The notes: generated by a model not told the origin, from the letters alone. A DNA stretch of 64,000 nucleotides from Jimgerdemannia flammicorona (GCA_003990745.1 RBNI01000011.1:1-64000), one strand, 5' to 3'; counted from the first letter of the stretch, positions 11,965-23,284 are shown. Numbers and translations: made by a program.

Positions 11965-12370
11965 TCTTATCTGAGCTTCTGAATCCTTTGGCTTGCCATA
12001 TTCCTTCAGTCAGTTCAGAAACTTCTTATAATCATGTAGTCTTGACCTTCATGAAGACTGCTTGGGCAATCTTCTGTCCTCTTATGATTCAGTGCTATTC
12101 TATGCTGCTGTTATACAGGATGACCTTGATTTTTCCTGTATATCTGGGGTCAATGATCCCTCCTTCTATGGTTATTCCTTGTCTGGCAAGTCCAGACCTT
12201 GAGGTCAGTTGGATGTAAGTACCTTGGGGTGGCTGCATGGCTAGTTTAGTTCAGATCAGGAATGTTCTTCCAGGCTTAATGGATTCATCCTCCAGACTAT
12301 GAAGATCATATCCTACATCTTCTGAGTGAGCTTTTGTCGGGGGTTTGGCCTTGGGATGTAGCAGGGCATA
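11965..12370 (-). pseudogene. dUTPase (dUTP pyrophosphatase) domain of Gyp-1 pol, with stops
   Basis: A trimeric-type dUTPase domain, which hydrolyses dUTP to dUMP and pyrophosphate and limits uracil incorporation during reverse transcription. All five family motifs are readable in one frame over about 130 codons. Motif 1 is DVGYDLHSLEDESIKPG (about 12,270-12,320), motif 2 TSRSGLA, motif 3 GGIIDPRYTGKIKVILYN with the conserved Asp and Tyr, motif 4 RGQKIAQAVF (about 12,040-12,080), and motif 5 KGFRSSD (about 11,965-11,985), a degraded form of the G-F-G-S-T-G loop. Five codons are stops (TGA, TAG, TAA), three of them where Gln or Arg would fit. The domain lies between protease and RT of the same element and in the same orientation, so it is part of pol and not a host gene. 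Confidence 0.87.
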
Positions 12371-13295
12371 CTGGGCAACATCCTTGCTGAGTTCAGGCTG
12401 TCCTTGGGCTGAAGCTCCACTAGCAGAGAGCTTCCAGGCCCTGAGATTGAGGTGTGGCCATCTGGCTCCTGTAGAGGGGTCTTAGAGGTAGTTGATTCCT
12501 CTTTTTCCTATAGGGTCTAGGGCTTCCATGAAGTTGGTGACATCTTCTTAGTGGGTTGCATGTCTGATGAGAGCTAGGATATCTTCTCCTAAATTATAGA
12601 TATTGAGGGTCTTTCTACCTGGCTTCTTGGTCTGGCTTTTTTAGATCTGGCTTCTGTTATCTCCTCTCTTCAAGATGTGGATCACAACATCATGACTGAG
12701 GTGAATCTTCTGATATCTGCAGTCTTGGCAGTCTGGATGTCTTCAATGGTTATAATATCCCATTGCTCAGAAATACTGTTCTCAGTTGTTGATCTCTTAT
12801 TGTCTAAGGAATCAGTATCCATCTTAGTTATAATTTGGAGGAAGAGTAGATAAGGGGTATACTTCTGTTCAGGTGAAGAGATCTTGTTCTCTAAATTGAC
12901 TTTGCAACTTGGTGGTAACTTCTTGGAAGGTAGTTGACTGTGCAACTATAGTTGCGGGTTCTGGTCTTTGGAGTCTCTGTCTTTGGAGTCTCTGTCTTTC
13001 CTGCTAGTCTAGTAGATGGTACTGATAGCAATAGTCTCAGGGATAATGGAAGACCATTTTGTGTAGACATCTTCTAGCTAAAAAGCTCTTTCTTGATGAG
13101 TTTCTTTCTTGGGAATAATGGGATTATGTTAGATCCTTCTTCCATATTCTGGGGGTCATTGTCTTCAAGTTGTTTCCAGCAAGGGTCATCCCAGGGAATG
13201 AGTTTGGGAATCTCTTCTTCCTCAGATGCTTCTTGTTCAGGAACCTCCTGTTCAGTAGCTTCTTCTTTCTCAGATAATTCCTGATCCCAAATTGC

Positions 13296-13690
13296 TTATA
13301 CTTCTGTAGCTTCAGCTGCAGGTGTTTCTAAGATATATCTGCATTTCTTCTTCTTCTTTCTACACTCAGGGCAGTCTGTATCAGGCGAATTTCTTGTCCC
13401 AATGATTTTGGAGGAGTGCTCATAGTACTTGTATCTCTTGAGGCAGATAGAGCATCCTTTGATTTCTCCTGAAATAGTTCTGATTGTGATGGGGACAGTG
13501 TTCCTTGCCCATACATTGTCTTCCGGTCTATCATCCACCAGGTTGATTTGGGAATTGAGTCTGGGGTCATTTCCATCTTCAGATTCTTCCTCCTCTTTTG
13601 TAGTAGATGCTTCACTGCTGGCATATTCTTCCTGGATAGTCACCTTCTTCTTCTTTTTTAATTGTTCATAGCTGGTCACCTTAACTCTGT
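13296..13690 (-). pseudogene. Gyp-1 spacer with a four-Cys (zinc-ribbon-like) segment
   Basis: Open stretch of about 127 codons between protease and dUTPase. It begins with a Lys-rich and then acidic Glu/Ser region and contains CSIC (about 13,441-13,455) and CPEC (about 13,361-13,375), separated by 24 residues, followed by a KKKKKC cluster. The C-x2-C...C-x2-C spacing suits a zinc ribbon, perhaps for nucleic-acid binding. I do not recognise a named family. It may be part of the pol polyprotein. Confidence 0.5.
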
Positions 13691-13699
13691 ACTTCTTGT

Positions 13700-14060
13700 C
13701 TTAGTAGTTGAACTTGAGTACTTGTTGACTGATATCAACAACTGCATTCATTTCCATCATCCAGTTGGTGCCAAGAATCATATCATAGGTAACAGCTTCA
13801 GTGACAATAGCTTTTGGGATAGAGAACTGAATGTGTCTAAGGGAAATGGTGATTTTTTGTACTTCTCCAAGGGGTTGGGTTGGGGCTCCATCTTCTACTC
13901 TGATACTGAGGTTAGATGGTCTATAAATGGGCCATTAGAGGGTGTCCAGGAATCATTTTACAATGACACAGACAGCTGCTCCTATATCTATAAGAATTTT
14001 TGCTTTTTGTCCTCCAATATCTCTATATAGGTAAGTGCTGACATGTCTTTCTGCAGCCTA
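13700..14060 (-). pseudogene. Gyp-1 aspartic protease, active site altered
   Basis: Retropepsin-like protease that would process the polyprotein. The active-site region reads AKILIDIGAAVCVIV (about 13,970-14,010), where D-T-G is expected; Thr is Ile here (ACT-to-ATT type change), so this copy would be inactive. The flap/second-half motif YDMILGTNWM (about 13,760-13,790) carries the usual I-L-G. It precedes the four-Cys spacer and lies just left of the LINE-A insertion. Confidence 0.78.
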
Positions 14061-14217
14061 AATAAAGGTGGGAGCTGGTTCTTGCTGTGGGATTGGGACT
14101 TGGCCAGTACTAGACCTGGTGGTCCTCAGCAGTTTGTTTCAGACTCTAGCTAGTGTCAGTTGTAGAAACTGCAAAAGAGGGACTTCCATTTTAGCTTCTT
14201 GAATCTTTTGCCAGACT

Positions 14218-14234
14218 TCATTGTAGATGTCTCT
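14218..14234. repeat. Target-site duplication of LINE-A copy 2, left
   Basis: The 17-bp word tcattgtagatgtctct is present here and again at 20,095-20,111, exactly bordering the LINE. It is perfect, so the insertion is fairly recent or escaped mutation. Confidence 0.95.
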
Positions 14235-14339
14235 TTTTATTTTTTTATTTTTTTTATAGTCACTTGGACTCTGCCATTTATTACCCTTCTAGTATACTCT
14301 CCCACTACCTGATTCCCATGGGTGTGCCACTCCCCCTAC

Positions 14340-17300
14340 CTACATGAATAAAGACTACTTTCTCACCTGCAAACCCACCCTCCCCCCACTCTGCTGACAG
14401 ATTTTCTCTATCAAACAATGCCTTCGACCCCCCTGCAACCCCCAACCAAGCCACCAGCCCATCAGGGTGTTTTCCATAAGGCTACACCATCTCAGCAGTC
14501 TGACCTTGGAGCCAAGTCTCTGTCTATTCTCAAAAACATATAACCAGTGACTGGTCAGCCCCACTCAAATGGCCAACACCCAGCCTAACATCAGCCATTC
14601 CTTTCCCACCCCCTCCAATCTATCCCTTAAATCCTCCCATCACCCCTGTATGCCAGCTCTCTGACACACTCCCCCCAAATGATCCCCAATATTCTGCCAA
14701 AAGGTACCAAGTACCTCACACTCTCCTAGCCAATGTTCAGGCATCTGTATATATCCCCCTTCCTGCCCTACATTATAGCACTCTTCACAGTCGAAGCAAC
14801 CTCCCTCGATAAGGTGACCTGAGTGGAAGTTGAGCATGACATTCTGCCTCAGCACATGCCACCAGACCACCCAGTACTTCGGCAGCAGCCACCTCCTCAC
14901 CTCAGCACTCCAGACCCAAATGCTATGCCAGTCCCACTCCTTGCTGATTCCTACTTCTTGCCAACTGCTAGGCCACAGGTCCTGGCCTGGTCCCTGCTGG
15001 CATTCGATCTCATCACCAATGTCAAACTCAATTAGGGGAATACCACCCAGTAACACTTGGTCCCATCACTACATCTCTGGGTCCCAAGCTGCCTCCCCTT
15101 CATCTCCCTGCCACCTAATTCCAATGCGGCATGCCCCTTCTGCCACTCTCCACCAGAAGCCTTTGAATCACAATTGTTCAGTATTCTGAAGGCCCACAAG
15201 TGCTAGGAGATCACCAGTTGAACCCCTTGGAGAGGACCTCATCTTCCAGACTTTCTGCAGTAGGGGGACTCAACCACCCCCTCTCAACTCCACTGCTCTC
15301 TTCAGCCACTATGCTCTCAAGCAGTGTAGCCTTTTAGGGAAGTCAACCAGTCCCAGTCCCCCACTCGCTACCAGTAAGGATAAGACCTCCCAGCTGATTT
15401 GACTCTGCCTTCCAGCCCAGATCCACCCCTTGGCCAGCTTCATCAATCTCTTTACTACCCAGGCAGGGAAGTCCAAATGATAAGCCAGGTACCATACCTT
15501 TGGCAGCCAATAGATATTCAGAATCGAAACACATCCTGCCAGGGACAATTGGCAGCCCCCCCAACTCTGCAGGGCCTCCTCCCAGATGCCAACCCGCTGC
15601 TCCCACCAATGTTGGGGCAGAACTGACCCATATACTGACAGATAAATACCCAAGTACCAAACTGCCTTGCCAGCAGAGACAATGGTACCAATAATCTCCC
15701 CTCCCACCAGACCATTGCCTAACACTATTGTCTCGCACTTATGCTAATTGAGCCTAGCCCCGAAGTTCGCCTCATACCACTCCACTGTTTCCTTGAGCTT
15801 CTCAACATCTACAATTGATCCAGGCCGACCACCATGTCATCTGCAAAAGCCCCTACTTTCCACTCAATGCCAAAGATAGAGAGCCCCACTATCTTCTACC
15901 AGATTCTGTCCATGAAGGGCTCTAGAGAAAGAGCATACAAAATGGGAGACAGTGGGTCCCCCTGAGGCACCCCCCTACTCAGGGGAAACACTACCCCTCT
16001 GTGTCCATTACACATAAGTGCAGCCCTACTTCCTTCCAGTAGGCTGACCATGGCTATCCTGAACTGTTGTGGGACCTCAATCCCATCCAAAACTTTCGCT
16101 AGCCAGACCCATTGCACTCAGTCATAAGCCTTCTCCTGGTCCAGAAAGACCAGATGTCCATCCAGTCCACTGGCTCATGCTCCTTCAATAACTCCATGAA
16201 CCCATGCTGTGCCATCCCTGATGAGCCAGCCTCCCACAAAGCCCCTCTGCTCATCACCCAGGACTTGCTGGGCCACCTTTTGCAACCTTGCGACCACTAC
16301 CTTGGTAACCAACTTTCTGTCCATATCTAGTAGCATAATTGGCCTCCAGTTCTTCCAGTCCTCTTGCCTTCCTTTGTTCTTATAAAGCAACGTTACCAGC
16401 CCCAGATCCTGTTCTCCCACTCATCTCCCCATTTGTATAATCCAATCACACAGTGACATCATCTCTCCCAGTACTCCTGGGACTCCCACCATCTTTTTCC
16501 AGAAGTCCCAGGGCAGCCCATCCTCCCCAGGTACCATACCCAAGGTTGTCGTAGCAAGAACCTGGCAGATCTCCTCCTCTTGCACTGGCAGTACTAAGTC
16601 ACCCAGCCCAACTGCTTATGTAGGGTACCAATCCTCCAACGCTCAGTCAATGTCCTCAGTATCTGCTCCACCCTCCTCCTCACTCCACAATCTACTTCAA
16701 TGCTCCTTTAACGATCCAAGAATGTCTTGTACCCCATGCACCAATATACCATCAGCATTAAGCACCCCCTCCCACCTTTGTTGCATGCTTCTTGCCTGAA
16801 GAGCTCTTGTGAGAAACTTTGAGGGCCACTCCCCTTCCTCCAACCCCTGCCAATGAAGCTGTGCCACCAGACCCTGGACCCTTGTCTCTTCCTCATTCCA
16901 CAGCACCTGTTGTAGTTCAACCACCTCCATTCTTGCCCTTATTACTCTCTAGTCCTCCTCTCCCTCCAACATCACCAGTCTCACCCAGTCCTCCAAGAGT
17001 CTAGTCAGTCTACAAGAAGCCCACCACACCTGCCGCCTCCTCTGTCTCCCAGCCTCCTTACCAGCCTCGCTCCAGAAGGTCCTGGCCATCTCCTTCATCC
17101 TCATCCACCGAATAACAACTGGAGCACCTTCTTGCCTCCAGCACTCCACTCGTAGTCGAATGTCTTCAGCCCACTCATCCCACCGAATCTCATCATCTAG
17201 TAAGGAGGAATTAAGATGCCAATGTCCAGGCCCATCCCCACTCCCCCCAAAATGTCCCTGCCCTAAAAGCCCCCAATAATCCGACCAAGGACACCATTCC

Positions 17301-17957
17301 ACCTCCAGCGACTTCCAAACATCCAAGCCCTAGCAGCTGGCTGTCAGAATCCAATCAATCCTCATCCCCAGGCCCCCGGCCCAGTGTGTGTACACCCTCC
17401 TATCCCCCCAACATTCTCTACCTGCATCCACCAGAGCACTCAGTCTTTCCACTTCCTCCCATGCTGCCAGTCCTCCACTCTGACCCTCAGCTCCTCATCC
17501 TCCATCAGTTCTGTCCCTCAATATGTCTCTGACCATATTGAAGTCCCCACTGAGCATATCTACCCCAATCTCCACAAGAATTCCACTCTCCTATAGGCCC
17601 TTCACCTAATTCACATGCTCACCCCATACTGTGGGGCAGTAACAGAAGCCCACTGTAACTGGCTCCCATCCTGTGTGTATTCACTCTCCCCAGACCAATC
17701 TATCCCCCCAGCTCAGCATATCCCTTATCTCCCCTTTGCCTTTCCGCACCAGAATCCCAACCTTGCCCTTCCAGACTGCCTCACCTCCCCACTCCTTCAT
17801 CCATTCCAGTCTATCCAAGTCATCCTCACACCTGACATCCTGTAAGAGGAAGAGATTGGCCTCCAATCCCTTCAGCCAAGTAAAAATGTTCTTATATCAA
17901 TAAGCGCCCCATAACCCATTCACATTCAAAGAAAAAATGTTGGTTGTACTATTCATA
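14340..17957 (-). pseudogene. LINE-A copy 2 ORF2 (endonuclease, RT, zf-RVT), broken
   Basis: Starts at 17,957 (MNSTTNIFSLNVNGLWG, N-x-N motif). The endonuclease continues with LFLLQDVR, LSGDFNMVRD, MRIDWILTAS and WSDYWGLLGQG, where the last motif is S-D-Y instead of S-D-H. RT motifs are NWRPIMLLDMDRKLVTKVVV (about 16,300), FLDQEKAYD, RGVPQGDPLSPILYALSLE (about 15,930-15,985) and FADDMVVG (about 15,835). The C-terminus (about 14,700-14,870) has WWHVLRQNVMLNFHSG and a C-x2-C-x2-C...H-x3-C pattern like the zinc-binding RT tail of plant-type L1 elements. About ten stops, several at Arg (CGA to TGA) or Gln codons, inactivate it. Confidence 0.88.
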
Positions 17958-17989
17958 GTGAAAAATGGTGTATTATCAAGCTTTCTTTA

Positions 17990-20012
17990 CTACTCCATGT
18001 TCATCTCCTCCTGTGCCAAATCTAGATTATGTTCCATGATCACCTCCTCCTCTTCAGCCCTCTGAGCCTCCAGTCCAGCCAACAGCTCATTCATCTCCCC
18101 ATCTGCCTTCTCCTCGAATTCCTCACAGTACTCCAGGCAGGCTTCCTGCCAGAGCTGTAGTCCATGACACTTGGTCCAGCAGTATTCAGCCCTCTCTCCT
18201 GCGACTCCTGCAATCTCTGCCTCCCACTCCTTATCTACCTCATAGCCCTCCTCCTCCTGATATACCACAAGGATTTCCACCTTCAATGTCATCACCACCC
18301 CTTCCCCCTGCAGGATCCTTGCCCAATGCTCGTCACTCATTACCCTCAAATCCACCTCACCTAGCTCCTCGGCCACCAGGTTGTTCATCATCCTGCACAT
18401 CCAAAGTAGGTTCCCCACCTCCTTTCCTCCAGGGGTCGCTGGTCCCCCACCATCCAGCATTGTGGTGTCAGCCCCAGTACTCGCAGCCTCATCCCACTCC
18501 TCTGAGACATCCACCAGTTCCTCCTCACCAACTGCCACCACTTGTCCCCTGTTTGCTGCCTCTGGAACTCCAAATTGTACTCTCTGGGCCCCCCCACATT
18601 GGCACATCCTCTCCCACCCTGTTTCGGGAAGCTGGGCCCCACCTGATAAGGGGAGTAGGGGTTGGAGAATTCTCCCATGTCTCATCCCAAACCTCCAGCA
18701 TACCATCTGCATATGGGTCCTTGCCAGTTGTCTCCCAGTTCTCACCAGTCCCCTTCCCAGCACTCTCACCTCCCTCACCTGCCCAGACACTTGCTTTGGC
18801 CCCCCCCATGTCCACCATCCTGCTTGTCTCCTTCTGAGGTCCACCCTTCATCTTTGCCAGCAGTTTCCTCTGCCTCTTATGTCCCTGATCTCATTCCCAC
18901 TACTCCTTGCTTACTTAAATCCACTTCCCATCCACCACCTCCAAGTGCATTGCCTCCTCAAAGGCCCTCCAAGCCTTCGCCCACTGTTCCACCGCACCAC
19001 TCAGCTCTTTCAGCACTTCCAATAGGTCCCCTTCCTCCTCCTCACTCCCCTTCATCCTTGTCACCTTGCACACGATCACCCCCCAGACCATACCAGAAGG
19101 CCAGATCCTTGCCTTCCTGGTTGCCTCCTTCCCTACCAACTGAATCCTCACATCCACATCTCCAGTCCTGAGCAAGGTCCCCTCCCAGACTCTAAATCCA
19201 ATATCCACCACCTCTCCATACTCCACCATGACCTCCTTAACTCTCTTCCTTGTCTCCATTGCCGTCACTGTGGGCACCCCTTTCACCAACAGTTGGACCA
19301 CTCTGGGGTCCCATTTCAGACATCAAGCCATTGGTACACACACCTCCCCAACTACCAATCCAACCTTCAATGCTTCCTCCAATGGCTCAGCCTCCTCGAA
19401 GCCCACCTCCACTCCCTCCAGTCTCTTCAAAAACTTTATGGACACTGCTCCAGCCACCTGCTTAGCAATCAGCCCCAATATCATTTTCACTGTCACTGCT
19501 AGGCCCCAGAAGCACAGTGTCACTGCGAATGCTGAAATTGATTTCTTGAGTAATGGTGCCACTGCCAGGCCCATCACACCATCCACCAAATCTCCTTGTC
19601 TCCCAAGCCCCAGTTGCTCAGCCACACCATCCACAGTCATATCTGGATTTTTTTCCAGATTAGCAGTCCTCTCTCCATCAGCCATCACACCCCCCCCAGC
19701 CACTACACCTCCAGTCCCACTGCCCCCTCCACCAAGGGCTACTCCCCCATGTACTGTCACCTTCTCCGTTTTCTTGCCTTTCTTCAACCAACCCTCCAGC
19801 CCTGACATCTGCCTTCTCCTCTTCACCGTCTCAGCAAAGCTTGCCCTTCCAGATCTCTGTCCTCTACTACTGCCTCCTCTCCTTCCATGCCCACCTGCCA
19901 GCAGCCCCCTCATACCTCCCCCCAGGCCATGGCCTCTCCCCACTTGCTGCCAGCCGAATGTGCTCGGGCCGCCCTGCCCAGTACGCACCTCAGATTGCCT
20001 GTTGGTCGCCAT
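17990..20012 (-). pseudogene. LINE-A copy 2 ORF1 (gag-like)
   Basis: Begins at ATG 20,010-20,012 (MATNRQSEVRTGQGG). A Gly-rich basic head (QVGRGHGLGG, KRRRQMSG) is followed by the conserved block GVMGLAVAPLLKKSISAFAV, then DPRVVQLLVKGVPTVTAMET and VVDIGFRVWEGTLLRTGDV, an RRM-like alternation of strands and helices. The C-terminal third is acidic and ends DLAQEEMNME at 17,990. A stop interrupts near 19,322 and shifts occur near 18,900. Likely RNA-binding component of the retrotransposition particle. Confidence 0.75.
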
Positions 20013-20094
20013 GTTGCTAGTCTCTTTTCTCCAAAAACGATGTTATAGTTGCTTTCCAAAAGTTGTGTAACCTGAGAGGTACTGGAGAGAGATG

Positions 20095-20111
20095 TCATTG
20101 TAGATGTCTCT
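20095..20111. repeat. Target-site duplication of LINE-A copy 2, right
   Basis: Second copy of the 17-bp word found at 14,218-14,234. It marks the 5' end of the LINE at 20,094. Confidence 0.95.
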
Positions 20112-21800
20112 GGGTATGATCTTCAGGACATACTTCTTCTTGGACTTTGGGATAGCAGGTTTCTGTTCTTCTTGTTTCATTTCTTTATCCTCTGGTAATA
20201 ACTTATTTGTCTTGGGGACAAAAGGTGAGGGAGTCCAGGAAGGTGTTTCTACTTGCTCCTCTTCATATTCTTTATCTTCTTCTTGGACAATCCTTCTGCT
20301 GATATTTCTAGATAGCCTTCCTATAGGTCTCTTCCTTTTCTCTGCTGGGTAAACTGTCTTTTAAATGGTGACTTTGGTTGGGTATAAGTCCAGATCACTG
20401 TAGTCTTTGCTGTTGCTTTCTTCTTCGAAATCTTCAACAGGGTAGACTTCAGTCTTCTTACACTAAGTGTCATTCCTTTGGTTGGATGGTTCTGAGTCTC
20501 TTCAATCATTTCTCTTGTTATTATATTCAATAGCATAGTGTCTGAAGTATCAACAGTAGAAGCATTAGACTTGGGCTCTGTCTTAGACAGAATATCTTCT
20601 TTCTACTTACTGATAATTCCTGTTATCTCTTGGTGGATAATCTTGGCTTCTCTGTGGTTGATATCCTCTGTTATCTTGATAACTCTGATTTTTATATATA
20701 GTGAGTGTTTCAATCTGTCCAACCAATCAGTCCAACTTGGAACTGAGGTCTTGGATTTCACTTCTGTCCTTCTTTCCTTCTTTGGCTGGCCTTCTTTCTT
20801 CAGATTTCTCCTGTCCTTGAAGGAGTCCTTGTAGGGCTTTGACCAAGATGTCTTCTTTATCATTCTTCTTGTCATGGTCACTCTAAGTAGTTTCTTGTCT
20901 GACATCAAAGAATCCTTGGACTGCATCTACTTGCTCTTCAGACCTTCTGATGTCTAGAGTACGGACATACTGGGCAAGTTCAGGAGAATTCCATTCATAA
21001 AGGTCATTGGACCTATGATGTCTAGGTTGGTGGCATTGAATCTGGCTGCATGCATTCTCTTCTAGATTCTTGTGAAGAATTCTCTGAGTAATTCTCCAAG
21101 ATACATCTTTATTCCCATGATGGACTCTTGAGCCTTGTGGTGGATTTCATTTCCTGCATATTTTTCAATAAGTCAGTAAACCATGGCTATGTATTCCAGC
21201 TAATAAGAGACTACTGCTTGTATTTCCATTGCAAGTTCTGAATGTAGGTCATTGGCTGTTTAGTGAAAAATTTCTCTGACTAGTTCTCTGAGCTGGACCT
21301 TGTAGATGGCAATTTTCCTTTCATCTGAAAGATTTCTTAGGGCTGCAATTCTCTCAATTCTATCAAGGAATTCTCTAGGATCTTCCTCTGGATATCCTGC
21401 AAAGGTTGGTAATGAGGTGGCCATTTTGTTGTCACTTTCTTCTAATTCTGGTTCTGGTCAGGATTCTGTTTGGATTCTGATTCTGATTCACTCTCTGAAC
21501 TATCACTAGAGATAGGGGTGCTTGGATATCTTGAGGATAGTTTTCTGGACCTTGGCCAAAGTGAAATGAGTCTAGGTATTCTTGAGAGACCTGCTTCCAG
21601 TTCTGCAAGAACTGATGGTAAAGGTTCAATAGGAGAGATTGGTAGAACTGCTGTAAGGTATCTGACTGCTGGATGCTGAGCTTGTGTAATGAGGTCTTCC
21701 AGTTCTTATGCAAGCTCTTCAAAGTTCTAAATAGGGCCACCTGTGTTGTCTAGTTGATCTGGTTGAGGATTTCGAGCTATACTGGTTTCTGGTTAGAATC
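20112..21800 (-). pseudogene. Gyp-1 gag, broken
   Basis: Gag polyprotein upstream of protease. The capsid-like part reads MATSLPTFAGYPEEDPREFL (about 21,360-21,420), DRIERIAALRNLSDERKIAI and AESI/MGIKMYLGELLREFF, a pattern of fungal retrotransposon Gag (P-x-F-x-G-x-x-E-D-P-x-x-F-L). A Lys-rich region follows (about 20,600-20,930). No clear CCHC zinc knuckle is seen. Many TAG/TAA codons interrupt. LINE-A copy 2 separates its C-terminal end from protease. Confidence 0.75.
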
Positions 21801-21968
21801 CCTCTGATGCTGCATAGTTGGCAAGTCTTAAAGTAATTACTTCTCTTCCTGTTCAGATGCTGGTGATGACTGGTTCTTCTGTAGTAACAGAGATTGGTGT
21901 TGTATCAAATATATTCAGTTTGACTGTGGGTTCTTGTGAGCTGAAAAGTTATGTCAATTTTGGAAATC

Positions 21969-21986
21969 TTCCCAGTTGAGCCCCCA
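21969..21986 (-). promoter_or_regulatory. Gyp-1 primer-binding site (tRNA-Pro-like)
   Basis: Two bases inside the 5' LTR the minus strand reads TGGGGGCTCAACTGGGAA. This is complementary to a tRNA 3' end of the form ...TTCCCAG-TTGAGCC-C-CCA. The T-GGGGGCTC core equals the tRNA-Pro primer site of many retroviruses. The specific tRNA in this fungus is unknown, so Pro is inferred. Confidence 0.7.
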
Positions 21987-21988
21987 AA

Positions 21989-23232
21989 TGTAACATGCCT
22001 GGCTCAATGGAGGCAAATTACAAGGTTGGGGGTTGGTGTAGTTTGGCTTGAGCCCTCAGTTACTTTGTCAAAAAGCAACAAAATGTTCTTTATTTCCTGA
22101 GGTCCTTGGTGTTTAGTGGTAAAATAGTCAATCTGGATACAATGGTAGTTCCTCTGGTCACGTGGCAGTCGATTTGTGTGTCAATTTCCTTATTGGGATG
22201 ATTCTCTGGGTATAGCGGTGATTTGTGTGTATGTGGCATGGCAATTTTGGTGTAGTGCAATGATCTCGGTGTAGTGTGACATTCTCAAAAGGTATGCAAT
22301 TTCTGTGTGATGATCTGATATAGCGCAGTGATCTCCTTATGAGTGACAGTCTAGCAATTTAGTGGTTTTCCTTCTTGGGTAATGGGCGATATCTGTTAAG
22401 CACGACGATCTCCAAAAGTATGCGATTTCTGGCAGATAACTCGATTTGGCGCAGATTCTCCTGAAATGGCTCACTGGGAATTATACTGGTGGCTGATTCT
22501 TCTTACTGGGAATGGGTGAATAACTCGGACGATGCAGATAACTCAGATGTCATGGAATCTTCCTGAATTGGTGATTTACTGGGAATAGAGGATGGCATGG
22601 ATTCTTCCTAAATCGGTGTCTTACTGGGAATAATAACTGGCGGCGGATAACTCAATAACTTGGGTTCTTGGCAAGTTATGTCAAAGACTGGCTTCATTTG
22701 CACGAATGGATCACTGCGAAGTTGTGTCAAGTGACTGGCTTGTGGCAAGATTCCTTAAGACTCTCTGGAAATGCGGGTAACTTGAAAATAGTGGGTTTCT
22801 CTTCAAAAGGTGGCAAAGTTCTTCACTCGAACTTGGGTGGCAAATCTTCAGGCTTACCTGGCAAGCGAACCAAGGCTTTTTATCGGAAAGTGGACTAGAG
22901 TGGAAAGGGGACCAATGCTCAATCTTTAGAGGCTTCTTTGGTATTGGTATTTTGGACTGAGGTTTATTCACTGGTATTTTATACATTGTGGTTGCTATCT
23001 GGTTGTTATGTGACTAACTATAGATTTGCTATTTATGGCAAGTTGTACAGGTCCAGCACAAGTGTACAGGTCCAGCACAGGTGTGCAGGTCCTGCACAGA
23101 TATACCTTTTCTGGTAATCTGACTATTTATATAGTTTTTTTGTAACAATGGTTGCTGTGTCTGGTTACTATGCTATGTGTTCATGTCATCTGACTAAGTT
23201 ATAATTCAAGTGATACATTTTGGTATGTCACA
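21989..23232 (-). repeat. Gyp-1 5' LTR, 1,244 bp
   Basis: On the minus strand it begins TGTGACATACC and ends GGCATGTTACA, so it has TG...CA ends and lies directly next to the primer site. A TATA-like TATAAAATA on the minus strand at about 22,974-22,982 could be its promoter. Inside are three tandem units of about 19 bp (GTACAGGTCCAGCACA type) at 23,043-23,098. Confidence 0.85.
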
Positions 23233-23284
23233 ATATATATTGTATATATAGATGTATCTAGTATATAAGTTATGTAGAGAATTT

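Larger units (their letters stand above)
14235..20094 (-). mobile_element. LINE-A copy 2, full-length non-LTR retrotransposon inside Gyp-1
   Basis: 5,860-bp element with perfect 17-bp target duplications. Its 3' end (left) is an A-rich tail of repeated ATAAAAAAA-type units read on the minus strand. It has an 80-nt leader, ORF1 (about 674 codons), a 30-bp spacer and ORF2 (about 1,200 codons) with APE endonuclease, RT and a C-terminal Cys/His domain. F-L-D-Q-E-K-A-Y-D, F-A-D-D and a zf-RVT-like tail place it near the L1/Tx1 group. It split Gyp-1 between gag and protease. Confidence 0.92.
8537..23232 (-). mobile_element. Gyp-1, Ty3/Gypsy LTR retrotransposon with a dUTPase domain
   Basis: Minus-strand LTR element interrupted by LINE-A copy 2. 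It has a complete 5' LTR on the right (21,989-23,232), a primer-binding site, gag, protease, a four-Cys segment, dUTPase, RT, RNase H and integrase in that order, and only about 30 bp of the 3' LTR (8,537-8,565) before LINE-A copy 1. Without the LINE insertion the body is about 8.8 kb. RT before integrase places it in Ty3/Gypsy. Every gene is broken by stops, many at codons expected to be Gln or Trp, consistent with C-to-T / G-to-A decay. Confidence 0.88.

Noticed and set aside
19228..20070. 280-codon Pro/Ser/Thr-rich open frame on the plus strand
   Set aside because: It is antisense to LINE-A ORF1; the Gly-rich coding strand produces Pro-rich antisense frames. The same applies to 18,286-18,837, 18,381-19,025 and 18,662-19,171.
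20320..20930. CCHC zinc knuckle in Gyp-1 gag
   Set aside because: Lys-rich region with single Cys residues only; no C-x2-C-x4-H-x4-C spacing.
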